Made by a program: the position numbers and the translations under genes. This document shows, piece by piece, positions 23,748-30,851 of a stretch of 43,330 bases of DNA (positions within the stretch are counted from its first letter, which is position 1; the number at the start of each line of letters is the position of its first letter). This DNA comes from Amycolatopsis sp. CA-126428 (GTDB lineage: Bacteria > Actinomycetota > Actinomycetes > Mycobacteriales > Pseudonocardiaceae): NCBI RefSeq assembly GCF_002904335.1, contig NZ_PPHF01000161.1, forward strand, positions 1 to 43,330, written 5' to 3'. A model generated the notes under the pieces. The model was given only the letters and a program-made list of their open reading frames with translations. It did no database searches and had not been told where the DNA came from.

Positions 23748-23755
23748 ACCGACAG
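23733..23755 (-). promoter_or_regulatory. RecA-NDp-type promoter motif antisense to the crotonase gene
   Basis: On the minus strand CTGTCGGTG (23755-23747), 8 bases, TAAGCT (23738-23733). Its -10 lies in the loop and arm of the terminator hairpin. A transcript would run antisense into the crotonase gene. Confidence 0.4.
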
Positions 23756-23831
23756 TTTCGGTTGGTCGCCGGGGCCGCGGCGCAGAAAGCGGCGCGGGGG
23801 AAGCGGTAGAGCGGCAGCCGCAGGCCGGGGA

Positions 23832-23875
23832 CCGCTTTCCGCGCGCCCGGCAACGCGGGCACGCGCGGAAAGCGG
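23832..23875. repeat. Long perfect inverted repeat
   Basis: CCGCTTTCCGCGCG (23832-23845) and CGCGCGGAAAGCGG (23862-23875) pair over 14 bp around a 16-base loop that itself can pair (GCCCG with CGGGC). A related partial unit AAAGCGGCGC occurs near 23785. The gap 23748-23960 contains no gene. It may be a terminator for the sigma-factor gene or an intergenic repeat. Confidence 0.65.
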
Positions 23876-23960
23876 CGCAGAGGCAATGCCAGATCCGTGC
23901 GGCGAAGCCCGCCGTACAGAAGCGGGCGACCCGCCGTGGAGAGGCGGCGTACCAATCAGC

Positions 23961-25214
23961 TCACCGCACTTCGCCCACCTCCCCCACCTGAGCCAACCGG
24001 CCGCGCAAATGAACCCGTTCCGGCTCGGTCCCCGCCAGCTCCAGCGCCTCCCGGTACGCCACCGCCGCCTCCGCATGACGACCCAAGCGGCTGAGCAAGT
24101 CGCCCCGCGCCGACGGGAAGGGGCTGTAGCCGCTCAACCTCGGCTCCTCCGCCAGCCCGTCCAGCAACGCCAGCCCCGCCGCCGGGCCGTCGCGCATGGC
24201 CACCGCCACCGCTCGGTTCAGCTCCACCACCGGTGATGGGGCCAGCCCGCGCAGCACGTCGTACAACGCCACGATCTGGGGCCAATCCGTGCTCGCCACG
24301 TCCGGGGCCTCGTCGTGCAGGGCCGCGATCGCCGCCTGGACGCCGTAGCGGCCCGGTGGGCCTCCCGTCAGCGCCGTCACCACCAATTCCGCCCCCTCGG
24401 AGATCATCGCGCCGTCCCAGCGGGTGCGGTCCTGGTCGTCGAGGAGGACCAGGTCGCCGTCCGGGCCCGTGCGGGCGTCGCGGCGGGCGTGGATCAGCAG
24501 CATCAGCGCCAGCAGGCCCGCCACCTCCCGCTCCCCCGGCAGCAGCCGGCGCAGGATCCGCGCCAGGCGGATCGCCTCCTCCGCCAGGTCGAGCCGCTGC
24601 AGGTCCGGGCCGGAACTCGCCGCGTAGCCCTCCGTGAAAATCGAATAGACGACCTGCAGCACGCCCGGCAGGCGCCCCGGCAGCTCGGCGGCGTCCGGCA
24701 CGCGGAACGGGATCCGCAGCGTGCGGATCCGGTTCTTCGCGCGCACGATCCGCTTGCCCATCGTCGCGCTCGGGACCAGGAACGCGCGCGCCACCTCCGG
24801 GGTCGTCAACCCCGCGAGGCAGCGCAACGTCAGCGCCGCGCGATCCTCGGCCGGCAGCGCCGGGTGGGCGCAGGTGAAGAACAGCTGGAGCCGCTCGTCG
24901 GGCAAGCCGCCGCCGGCGAGCGGGGCGGGCGCCGGGCGCTCGGCTTCGACCTGCAGCACCGCGAGCCGGGCCGCGTAGGCCTGGTCGCGGCGCAGCCGGT
25001 CGACGGCCTTGCGCCGGGCCGTCGTCATCAGCCACGCGCCCGGCTTCGGCGGCACGCCCTCGGCCGGCCAGTGCACCAGCGCCGCCTCGATCGCCTCCGA
25101 CGTCACCTCCTCGGCCAGGTCGAGGTCGCCGAACCGGCGGACGAGCGCGGCCAGCAGCAGCCCGCGCTCCTCCCGGAACACCTCCTCGACCGATGCGGCC
25201 GCCCGCCCCGCCAC
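23961..25214 (-). CDS. ECF42-type RNA polymerase sigma factor
   Basis: 417 residues, far longer than a normal ECF sigma factor. Region 2 lies in residues 10-75 (RRFGDLDLAEEVTSEAIEAA and MTTARRKAVDRLRR). Region 4 is near residues 110-165 (LTTPEVARAFLVPSATMGKR). A C-terminal extension of about 230 residues has a TPR-like end. This build and the preceding DGPF gene identify group ECF42, which has no anti-sigma factor; its extension is thought to control activity. GTG 25214 lies 5 bases after the DGPF stop, so the two are co-transcribed. Such systems answer antibiotic or other stress in Streptomyces; the signal here is unknown. Confidence 0.93.
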   Translation of the reverse strand: MAGRAAASVEEVFREERGLLLAALVRRFGDLDLAEEVTSEAIEAALVHWPAEGVPPKPGAWLMTTARRKAVDRLRRDQAYAARLAVLQVEAERPAPAPLAGGGLPDERLQLFFTCAHPALPAEDRAALTLRCLAGLTTPEVARAFLVPSATMGKRIVRAKNRIRTLRIPFRVPDAAELPGRLPGVLQVVYSIFTEGYAASSGPDLQRLDLAEEAIRLARILRRLLPGEREVAGLLALMLLIHARRDARTGPDGDLVLLDDQDRTRWDGAMISEGAELVVTALTGGPPGRYGVQAAIAALHDEAPDVASTDWPQIVALYDVLRGLAPSPVVELNRAVAVAMRDGPAAGLALLDGLAEEPRLSGYSPFPSARGDLLSRLGRHAEAAVAYREALELAGTEPERVHLRGRLAQVGEVGEVR

Positions 25215-25219
25215 CGCGG

Positions 25220-25570
25220 TCAGTCCCCGTAGGAAGCGAGCGGCCGCACGACGATGTGCCCGCCGTCGCGGGACCCCGGGCAGCGCGCCGCCCAGTCGAG
25301 CGCGACGTCGAAGTCCGGCACGTCGACGACGAAGTAGCCGCCGAGCACCTCGCGGGACTCGGCGAACGGCCCGTCGGTGACGATCCGCTCCCCCTGCTCG
25401 CCGACCCGGACCGAGGCGGCCGTGGTGAAGTCGGCGAGCGAGTTGCCGCCGACGTACACGCCGGCTTCCTTCAGGGACTTGTCGAACAGCATCCAGTCGT
25501 CCGGCGTGCTGCAGCCGGTGGGCTCGCCGTTCGCGTCGAGCGAGGCGTTGATCAGCATCAGGTACTGCAC
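25220..25570 (-). CDS. DGPF/YCII-domain protein, ECF42 partner
   Basis: 116 residues from GTG 25570, chosen because GGAGG stands 5 bases before it. The family motif is TDGPFAESREVLGGYFVVDV, a variant of the DGPF tetrapeptide region, in an alpha/beta dimeric fold related to YciI. A genetic link to ECF42 sigma factors is well known, but the biochemical role is not. The gene lies directly upstream of the sigma factor in one operon. A second, unlinked member is at 28948-29319. Confidence 0.9.
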   Translation of the reverse strand: MQYLMLINASLDANGEPTGCSTPDDWMLFDKSLKEAGVYVGGNSLADFTTAASVRVGEQGERIVTDGPFAESREVLGGYFVVDVPDFDVALDWAARCPGSRDGGHIVVRPLASYGD

Positions 25571-25655
25571 GGGATCCTCCAGTGGCTCGGTTGCCGTACG
25601 CGGTGACAACGAACGGCCGACGCCGCCTTGGACACCCTCGCCGGAGATTTTCTCA

Positions 25656-25696
25656 TGTCAAGAAACTTTGACACGATGTCTGGTTTGTTTTACCTT
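25656..25696 (+). promoter_or_regulatory. Promoter with XRE operator
   Basis: TGTCAA (25656-25661), 6 bases, TTGACA (25668-25673) form a perfect inverted repeat. TTGACA is at the same time the consensus -35 box: 17 bases later stands TACCTT (25691-25696), and GTG 25703 follows after 6 bases. The region is strikingly A/T-rich for this genome. A repressor on the palindrome would cover the -35 box. Confidence 0.8.
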
Positions 25697-25702
25697 GACG
25701 AG

Positions 25703-26125
25703 GTGACCCACGAAGAGAAGCGCGCCTGGATCCTCGGGATCGCCGCGATAGCGAGCTACGCGGTGTACCTGGTCCTGATCCTCGGCCGGGCCGGCGGGCA
25801 CCCGCTGGCCGAAGTCCCCTACGTCGCGACGCTGCTGTGGACGGTCGGCGCGTCCATCGTCGCGACGATCGTGCTGAGCATCGCCGCCGCGATGGTTTCG
25901 AAAGACGGCGCGAAGGACCAGCGCGACCGCGAGATCGGCCGGTTCGGCGAATACGTCGGCCACTCGTTCGTCGTCATCGGCGCCGTCGCCGCGCTGCTCC
26001 TCGCGATGGCCGAGGCGCCGCACTTCTGGATCGCCAACGCCGTCTACCTGGCGTTCACCCTCTCGGCGATCCTCGGGTCGATCGCCCGGATCTTCGCCTA
26101 CCGCCGGGGTTTCCAGCCGTGGTGA
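25703..26125 (+). CDS. Four-helix membrane protein
   Basis: 140 residues from GTG 25703. Four hydrophobic helices lie at about residues 9-27, 41-63, 88-106 and 111-127. Between the second and third helices is a charged cytoplasmic loop (SKDGAKDQRDREIGRFGEYV). The pattern matches small membrane proteins often paired with a short XRE regulator (DUF2178-like), but no function is known. An ATG at 25655 in the same frame is rejected because it would place the promoter inside the gene. The stop overlaps the next start by GTGA. The message seems leaderless. Confidence 0.85.
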   Translation: MTHEEKRAWILGIAAIASYAVYLVLILGRAGGHPLAEVPYVATLLWTVGASIVATIVLSIAAAMVSKDGAKDQRDREIGRFGEYVGHSFVVIGAVAALLLAMAEAPHFWIANAVYLAFTLSAILGSIARIFAYRRGFQPW

Positions 26126-26343
26126 AGCCGACCCGCGTCACGAACTCGCTGCGCGGCCTCCGCTTCGCGCACGGCCAGCTCACCCAGGCCGAGCTCGCCA
26201 CCCGGCTCGGCGTCACCCGCCAGACCGTCATCGCGATCGAGCAGGGCCGGTACTCGCCGTCGCTCGAGATGGCCTTCCGGATCGCGCACGTGTTCGGAGT
26301 TCCGCTCGAAGAAGTGTTCCAGTACCCGGAGGAGACGTCGTGA
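26122..26343 (+). CDS. Small XRE-family transcriptional regulator
   Basis: 73 residues, consisting only of a helix-turn-helix of the YozG/Cro type: LTQAELATRLGVTRQTVIAI followed by EQGRYSPSLEMAFRIAHVFG. It overlaps both neighbours by GTGA, so membrane protein, regulator and oxidoreductase are made together. The perfect palindrome at 25656-25673 is the probable binding site, giving autorepression. How the repressor is released is unknown; the membrane protein is a candidate sensor. Confidence 0.92.
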   Translation: MKPTRVTNSLRGLRFAHGQLTQAELATRLGVTRQTVIAIEQGRYSPSLEMAFRIAHVFGVPLEEVFQYPEETS

Positions 26344-27302
26344 AAGCCATCGTCCAAGACCGTTACGGCAGCCCGGATGTCCTCGCGCTGAGCGAGGCCG
26401 GCAGACCGTCGCCCGCGGCCGGCGAGGTCCTCGTGCGCGTGCACGCGGCCGGCGTCGACGCGGGCGTGTGGCACTTGACCACCGGGCAGCCGTACCTGCT
26501 GCGCCTGCTGGGTTTCGGGCTGCGCCGGCCGAAACAGCCGGTGCGGGGGCTCGACTTCGCCGGCACGGTCGAGGAGGTCGGCGACGACGTCACGCGGGTC
26601 CGGCCGGGCGACGAGGTGTTCGGCGTCTGCGAGGGCGCGTTCGCCGAGCACGCCGTCGCGAAGCAGGAGCTCGTCGCGAGGAAGCCCGAACGCGTCTCGT
26701 TCGAGGAGGCGGCGGCGGTCCTCGTCTCCGGCGGTACCGCCCTGCAGGCCCTGCAAGACGTGGGCCGCGTCCGGCCCGGGCAACGCGTCCTGGTCATCGG
26801 CGCGGCCGGCGGCGTCGGGTCCTTCGCGGTGCAGCTGGCCAAGGCCTTCGGCGCGGACGTCACCGGGGTGTGCAGCACCGCCAAGACGGACCTGGTCCGC
26901 AGGCTCGGCGCCGGGCACGTCGTGGACTACACGCGGGAGGACTTCGCGGCGCGGCGGTACGACCTGATCCTGGACACCGCGGGCCTGCGTTCGCTGACCG
27001 ACCTGCGCCGGGCGCTGACCCCGCGCGGCACGCTCGTGATCGTCGGCGGCGAAGGCGGCAAGTGGCTCGGCGGCATCGAGCGCGTCTTCCGGGCGGCGCT
27101 GCTGAACCCGTTCGTGCGGCACCGGTTGTGCGGGCTGGTCGCCCGCGTCCGGCCCGCGGACCTCGAGACCCTGCGCGAACTGCTCGAGACCGGACGGCTC
27201 ACGCCGGCCCTCGACCGGACCTATCCCCTCGCCGACGCCGCCGCCGCGGTCGGCCACCTCCGCGCCGGACACGCGGCGGGCAAGGTCGTCCTCCTCCCCT
27301 GA
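26340..27302 (+). CDS. Medium-chain NAD(P)-dependent oxidoreductase
   Basis: 320 residues of the quinone-oxidoreductase/alcohol dehydrogenase superfamily. The GroES-like domain (residues 1-130) includes GVDAGVWHLTTGQPYLLR and the FAGTVEEVGDDV segment. The cofactor domain has VLVIGAAGGVGSFAVQLAKAFGAD. No zinc-binding cysteines are present, so it is the zinc-free quinone-oxidoreductase type, normally using NADPH. It is the third gene of the XRE-controlled operon, overlapping it by GTGA. A role in detoxifying quinones or enones is typical of relatives. It is convergent with the next gene over 40 bases. Confidence 0.92.
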   Translation: MKAIVQDRYGSPDVLALSEAGRPSPAAGEVLVRVHAAGVDAGVWHLTTGQPYLLRLLGFGLRRPKQPVRGLDFAGTVEEVGDDVTRVRPGDEVFGVCEGAFAEHAVAKQELVARKPERVSFEEAAAVLVSGGTALQALQDVGRVRPGQRVLVIGAAGGVGSFAVQLAKAFGADVTGVCSTAKTDLVRRLGAGHVVDYTREDFAARRYDLILDTAGLRSLTDLRRALTPRGTLVIVGGEGGKWLGGIERVFRAALLNPFVRHRLCGLVARVRPADLETLRELLETGRLTPALDRTYPLADAAAAVGHLRAGHAAGKVVLLP

Positions 27303-27342
27303 CCGGCTTCCCGGCCCGGCCGACGTGGGCGGCGGAAAACGG

Positions 27343-28101
27343 TCAGCCGTAGCGGCGCGAGTCGAGGAGCCGGGCCAGCTGTTCGCGCCGCGAAGTGCCG
27401 TTCGGGAGCCGGCCGAGCAGCTCCTGCAGCAGGTCGAAGACCTCTTCGGGCACGTCGCCCGGATCCGCGCGTTCGAGCATGGCGGCCACCGTCCGGATGC
27501 CCCAGTACTGGATGAACGCGGTGCTCTCCCGGCTGAGGGCCCGCACCGTCTCCTCGAGCAGCGCGGGATCCGGCCGGCCGTAGAGCGCGGCGTACCCGGC
27601 GAGCCGGATGCCGCCCTCGTCGTCGCCGAAGGCTTGCACCGGGTCGAAGCCCGGCACGCGCGGGAGCACGGTCACCATCGTGCCGAACAACTGGTCCAGC
27701 TCCGCGGTCCGCGCCGGCTGCCGGGGCGTCTTGCGCAGCCGCCGGTACTCCTCGGCGAACAGGTGGACCGTTTCCATCGTCGGCGGGAGGTCTTCGCCCC
27801 GGGCCGCACCCAGCGCCGCCCGCGCGGTGCTGCTCGCCTCCTCGGTCGTGCGCTCCAGCGCGTCCTGGCGCTGCTGGAGGTCCCGGTACTTGACCTTCCA
27901 GCCGCCCGGCAGCTCGATGGTCTCCAGCAGATCGCCGAGCCAGGGCACCAGGGCCACCACGACGAGCAGCACCGTGATGGCGTCGATCTTCAACCCGGGC
28001 CAGATCAAGTGGGTCGCGGCCCCGAGGAGCGCGACCAGGCTGACCGCGGCGCCCAGCCACCGCCGGCGTCCCTTCACGGCGTCAGCGGAAGGCGCCGGCA
28101 T
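27343..28101 (-). CDS. Membrane-anchored protein of unknown function
   Basis: 252 residues. Two hydrophobic helices (about residues 15-33 and 40-57) form an N-terminal hairpin. Then come a basic segment GGWKVKYRDLQQRQDALERT, likely coiled coil, and a soluble helical domain. The latter (LLEETVRALSRESTAFIQYW, IRTVAAMLERAD) suggests HEAT-like helices. No catalytic motif was recognised. ATG 28101 overlaps the NmrA-like gene by 20 bases. GTG 28077 would instead follow that stop by 5 bases and is equally possible; it would give 244 residues. Confidence 0.72.
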   Translation of the reverse strand: MPAPSADAVKGRRRWLGAAVSLVALLGAATHLIWPGLKIDAITVLLVVVALVPWLGDLLETIELPGGWKVKYRDLQQRQDALERTTEEASSTARAALGAARGEDLPPTMETVHLFAEEYRRLRKTPRQPARTAELDQLFGTMVTVLPRVPGFDPVQAFGDDEGGIRLAGYAALYGRPDPALLEETVRALSRESTAFIQYWGIRTVAAMLERADPGDVPEEVFDLLQELLGRLPNGTSRREQLARLLDSRRYG

Positions 28102-28897
28102 GCGCCTCGGCCCACTCGGCGAAGGTCCGCGCCGGCCGCCCGGTCACTTCCCGCACCGTCGGGTGCACCGTCGCCTCGTCCAAAGTCCCGTCCACGTAGA
28201 AGTTCCAGAACGCGTCGACGTACTCGCGCGGCATGCCCGCCTCGAGCTCCGCGCGCGTCTCGTCGTTCGACAGCCCTACGAACTCCAGCTCCCGCCCCAG
28301 CACCGAACCGAGCACCGAAACCTGCTCCACCGGCCGCATCGCCACCGGCCCGGTCAGCTCGTGGACCCGCCCTTCGTGCCCGCCGGCCAGCGCGAGCGCC
28401 GCCACCGCCGCGATGTCGGCCGGGTCGATGCACGCCACCGGGACGTCCGGGAACTGGACGCGGACCGTGTCGCCGGAGCGCAGCTGCGGCAGCCAGCGCA
28501 GGGCGTTCGACATGAACGCGCGCGGCCGCAGGAACGTCCAGTCCAGGCCCGATTCCCGCACCGCGCGCTCGGACAGCGTCATGTAGCGGGAGACCGCGTT
28601 GTCCAAGTCCTCCAGCGCCGCCGATCCGCCGGACAGCAGCACGATCCGCCGCACGCCCGCGTCCCGCAGCATGCCGGACATGTCCTCGTAGCCGGACATC
28701 AGGAAGACGCCCTCGACACCCTTGAGAGCGTCCGTGAGGCCGGCGGGCGAGGTGAGGTCGCCCACCGCGGCCTCGACCCCGTCGGGCAGCGGGACGTCCG
28801 GCCGGCGCACCAGCGCCCGGACCGGGGCACCCGCCGCCGCGAGTGCCGCAACCACTTCCGCGCCGACATTGCCGGTGGCGCCGGTGACCAGGAACAT
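28082..28897 (-). CDS. NmrA-like NAD(P)-binding protein
   Basis: 271 residues. The N-terminal Rossmann motif is VTGATGNVGAEVVAAL, followed by ALVRRPDV (the arginine suggests NADP). The family segment ESGLDWTFLRPRAFMSNALR is present. The usual catalytic Tyr-x-x-x-Lys of SDRs is absent: SRYMTLSERAV stands in that place. Members are quinone reductases or redox sensors of the NmrA/QOR2/AzoR-like kind. GGGGGGTT lies 5-6 bases before ATG. The membrane protein downstream overlaps or abuts it, so both are probably one operon. Confidence 0.9.
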   Translation of the reverse strand: MFLVTGATGNVGAEVVAALAAAGAPVRALVRRPDVPLPDGVEAAVGDLTSPAGLTDALKGVEGVFLMSGYEDMSGMLRDAGVRRIVLLSGGSAALEDLDNAVSRYMTLSERAVRESGLDWTFLRPRAFMSNALRWLPQLRSGDTVRVQFPDVPVACIDPADIAAVAALALAGGHEGRVHELTGPVAMRPVEQVSVLGSVLGRELEFVGLSNDETRAELEAGMPREYVDAFWNFYVDGTLDEATVHPTVREVTGRPARTFAEWAEAHAGAFR

Positions 28898-28947
28898 CGC
28901 TCAACCCCCCAGAGCCGTTCCGGCCAGCCTAGCGCCACCGGCGGTCC

Positions 28948-29319
28948 TCAGTCCTGCACCGGGATTTCGTCGAACTCGACGACCTGGCGGATCTCCACCT
29001 CGATCTCCTGGTCGAACAGCTCGACGTACCGCTTGGCGAACTCGACGGCCTCCGCCCGGTCCGCCGCGTTGATCAACGCGAACCCCCCGATGACCTCCTT
29101 GGCCTCGGCGAACGGCCCGTCGGTCACGCGGATCGCGGCGCCGCGGGCCTTGCGGACCAGCGAGCCCTTCTCCGTCGGGTGGACGCCCTCCGCCGTGATG
29201 AGGATGTCCTTCTCCGCCGCCTCCTGGATGAACGCGCCCATCTTCCCGATGAACTCCTGGCTGGGGTTCCACGACTGCGGGTCGCTCTCGTCGACGCGGT
29301 GCATCATGAGGAAACGCAT
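28948..29319 (-). CDS. DGPF/YCII-domain protein (second copy)
   Basis: 123 residues. The motif VTDGPFAEAKEVIGGFALIN is the family signature, and the N-terminus MRFLMMHRVDESDPQSWNPS is typical. Unlike the copy at 25220, no sigma-factor gene adjoins. It is divergent from the BNR gene with 161 bases between. GGGAG lies 6 bases before the ATG. The two copies differ clearly and are not a recent duplication. It may be a partner of another ECF sigma factor, possibly the one at 23961. That is inference. Confidence 0.9.
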   Translation of the reverse strand: MRFLMMHRVDESDPQSWNPSQEFIGKMGAFIQEAAEKDILITAEGVHPTEKGSLVRKARGAAIRVTDGPFAEAKEVIGGFALINAADRAEAVEFAKRYVELFDQEIEVEIRQVVEFDEIPVQD

Positions 29320-29389
29320 GGTCTGCTCCCTGGTGTTTTCGGCCGGGGCCCGGTTCCTCCCGGACTCGCTGACCGGCCTTCACCCCCGC

Positions 29390-29416
29390 GTCGAACGGCC
29401 GCTTCCGGCGTTCGAC
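29390..29416. promoter_or_regulatory. Inverted repeat between the DGPF and BNR genes
   Basis: GTCGAAC (29390-29396) and GTTCGAC (29410-29416) pair perfectly across 13 bases. The position between two divergent genes suits a regulator site. The arms resemble half an SOS box, but the spacing is wrong for LexA. Confidence 0.4.
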
Positions 29417-29480
29417 ATTTCCCCGGGGAGATTTTTCCGGCAGAGTACCTGTGACCTGCATCACCGGAGAGAGGTGTCCG

Positions 29481-30563
29481 ATGTCCGTCCTCCTCGCGAT
29501 CGGCACGCGCAAGGGTCTGTGGCTGGCGACCAGCACGGACGACCGGGCCACCTGGGAGGTCACCGGCCCGCACCACCCGATGACCGAGGTGTACGCGGTC
29601 GGCATCGACACGCGCCGGGCCACGCCGCGGCTGCTCGCCGGGGTCACCAGCGAGCACTTCGGGCCGAGCGTGGCCACCAGCGACGACCTGGGCGCCACCT
29701 GGGCCGAACCCGACCACGCGCCGATCGCGTTCCCGCCGGACACCGGCGAATCCCTGGCCAGGGCCTGGCAGCTCGTGCCGGGCCCGGTGAGCGAGCCGGA
29801 CGTCGTCTACGCCGGCACCGAGCCGTCCGCCCTCTTCCGCTCCACCGACGGCGGCCGCACCTACGAGCTCGTCCGCGGCCTGTGGGACCACCCGCACCGC
29901 GAGCACTGGACGCCCGGGGGCGGCGGCAAGGCCATCCACACCGTGCTCCCGCACCCCACCGACCCCGGCCGCGTCACGGTGGCGATGTCCACCGGCGGCG
30001 TCTACCGGACCGAGGACGGCGGCGAGTCCTGGGCGGCGAGCAACACCGGGATCAAGGCGGTCCACGTGCCCGACCCGTACCCCGAGTACGGCCAGTGCGT
30101 GCACAAGGTCGCCCGGCACCCCGCCGAGCCGGACCGCCTGTTCGCCCAGGTCCACCACGGCGTCTACCGCAGCGACGACGCGGGCGCGACCTGGCAGTCG
30201 ATCGCCGGCGGCCTGCCCAGCGACTTCGGCTTCCCGATCGTCGTCCACCCGGACCGGCCGGAGGTGATCTACACGTTCCCGCTGGTCGCCGACGTGATGC
30301 GGTTCCCGCCGGACGGCCACTGCCGGGTGTACCGCAGCGAGGACGCCGGGAAGTCGTGGGAGGCGCTGGGGCCGGGCCTGCCGGACGGGTACTGGGCCGG
30401 CGTCATGCGCGACGCGATGTGCACCGACGACGCCGACCCGGCCGGGGTGTACTTCGGCTCGCGGACCGGCGACGTCTACGCCAGCCGCGACGAGGGCGAC
30501 AGCTGGCAGCTCGTCGCGGCACACCTGCCCGACGTGCTGAGCGTCCGCGCCGCGAGGGTGTGA
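29481..30563 (+). CDS. BNR/Asp-box repeat beta-propeller protein
   Basis: 360 residues from ATG 29481 (GAGAGG, 6 bases before). At least five Asp-box turns are visible: STDGGRTY, TEDGGESW, SDDAGATW, SEDAGKSW and SRDEGDSW, giving a beta-propeller like the sialidase/VPS10 fold. The catalytic arginine triad and Asp/Tyr/Glu set of true sialidases were not recognised. There is no signal peptide, so it acts in the cytoplasm. A small sulfur-carrier gene follows 3 bases after its stop, so the two are one operon. Role unknown; a scaffold or glycosyl-binding function is possible. Confidence 0.88.
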   Translation: MSVLLAIGTRKGLWLATSTDDRATWEVTGPHHPMTEVYAVGIDTRRATPRLLAGVTSEHFGPSVATSDDLGATWAEPDHAPIAFPPDTGESLARAWQLVPGPVSEPDVVYAGTEPSALFRSTDGGRTYELVRGLWDHPHREHWTPGGGGKAIHTVLPHPTDPGRVTVAMSTGGVYRTEDGGESWAASNTGIKAVHVPDPYPEYGQCVHKVARHPAEPDRLFAQVHHGVYRSDDAGATWQSIAGGLPSDFGFPIVVHPDRPEVIYTFPLVADVMRFPPDGHCRVYRSEDAGKSWEALGPGLPDGYWAGVMRDAMCTDDADPAGVYFGSRTGDVYASRDEGDSWQLVAAHLPDVLSVRAARV

Positions 30564-30566
30564 ACC

Positions 30567-30851
30567 GTGCGGATCACCGTGCTGCTGCCCGGGATGCTGC
30601 GGGAGAAGGCCGGCGGCGAATCCCGGCTCGACGTCGAGGTCGCCGGGCAGGCCACGCTGGGTGGCCTGCTCGACGCGCTCGCCGAGCGGTACCCGGCGCT
30701 CGAGCGGCGGCTGCGCGACGAGCAGGCCGGGCTGCGCCGGTACGTCAACTTCTACGTCGACGGCGAGGAGTGCCGCCACCGCGGCGGCACCGCGACCGTG
30801 CTGCGCGAGGACGCCGAGGTCCAGATCATCCCGTCGGTCGCGGGAGGCTGA
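30567..30851 (+). CDS. MoaD/ThiS-like ubiquitin-fold protein
   Basis: 94 residues from GTG 30567 with GAGGG upstream. The beta-grasp pattern MRITVLLPGMLREKAGGES, the LLDALAERYPAL helix, VNFYVDGEECR and the ending IIPSVAGG are those of MoaD/ThiS proteins. The C-terminal Gly-Gly is exposed at the very end, as needed for adenylation and thiocarboxylation by an E1-like enzyme. No moe or thi gene is nearby. It overlaps the end of the convergent MFS gene by 26 bases. It probably works with the BNR protein, either as sulfur donor or as a protein modifier. Confidence 0.9.
   Translation: MRITVLLPGMLREKAGGESRLDVEVAGQATLGGLLDALAERYPALERRLRDEQAGLRRYVNFYVDGEECRHRGGTATVLREDAEVQIIPSVAGG

Noticed and set aside
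25655..25702. ATG 25655 as start of the four-helix protein
   Set aside because: Promoter and operator fall within this stretch and the added residues are not hydrophobic or conserved-looking.
29390..29416. Possible LexA SOS box GTCGAAC...GTTCGAC
   Set aside because: Arms are 13 bases apart, whereas actinobacterial LexA sites need 4. Kept only as an unspecified inverted repeat.
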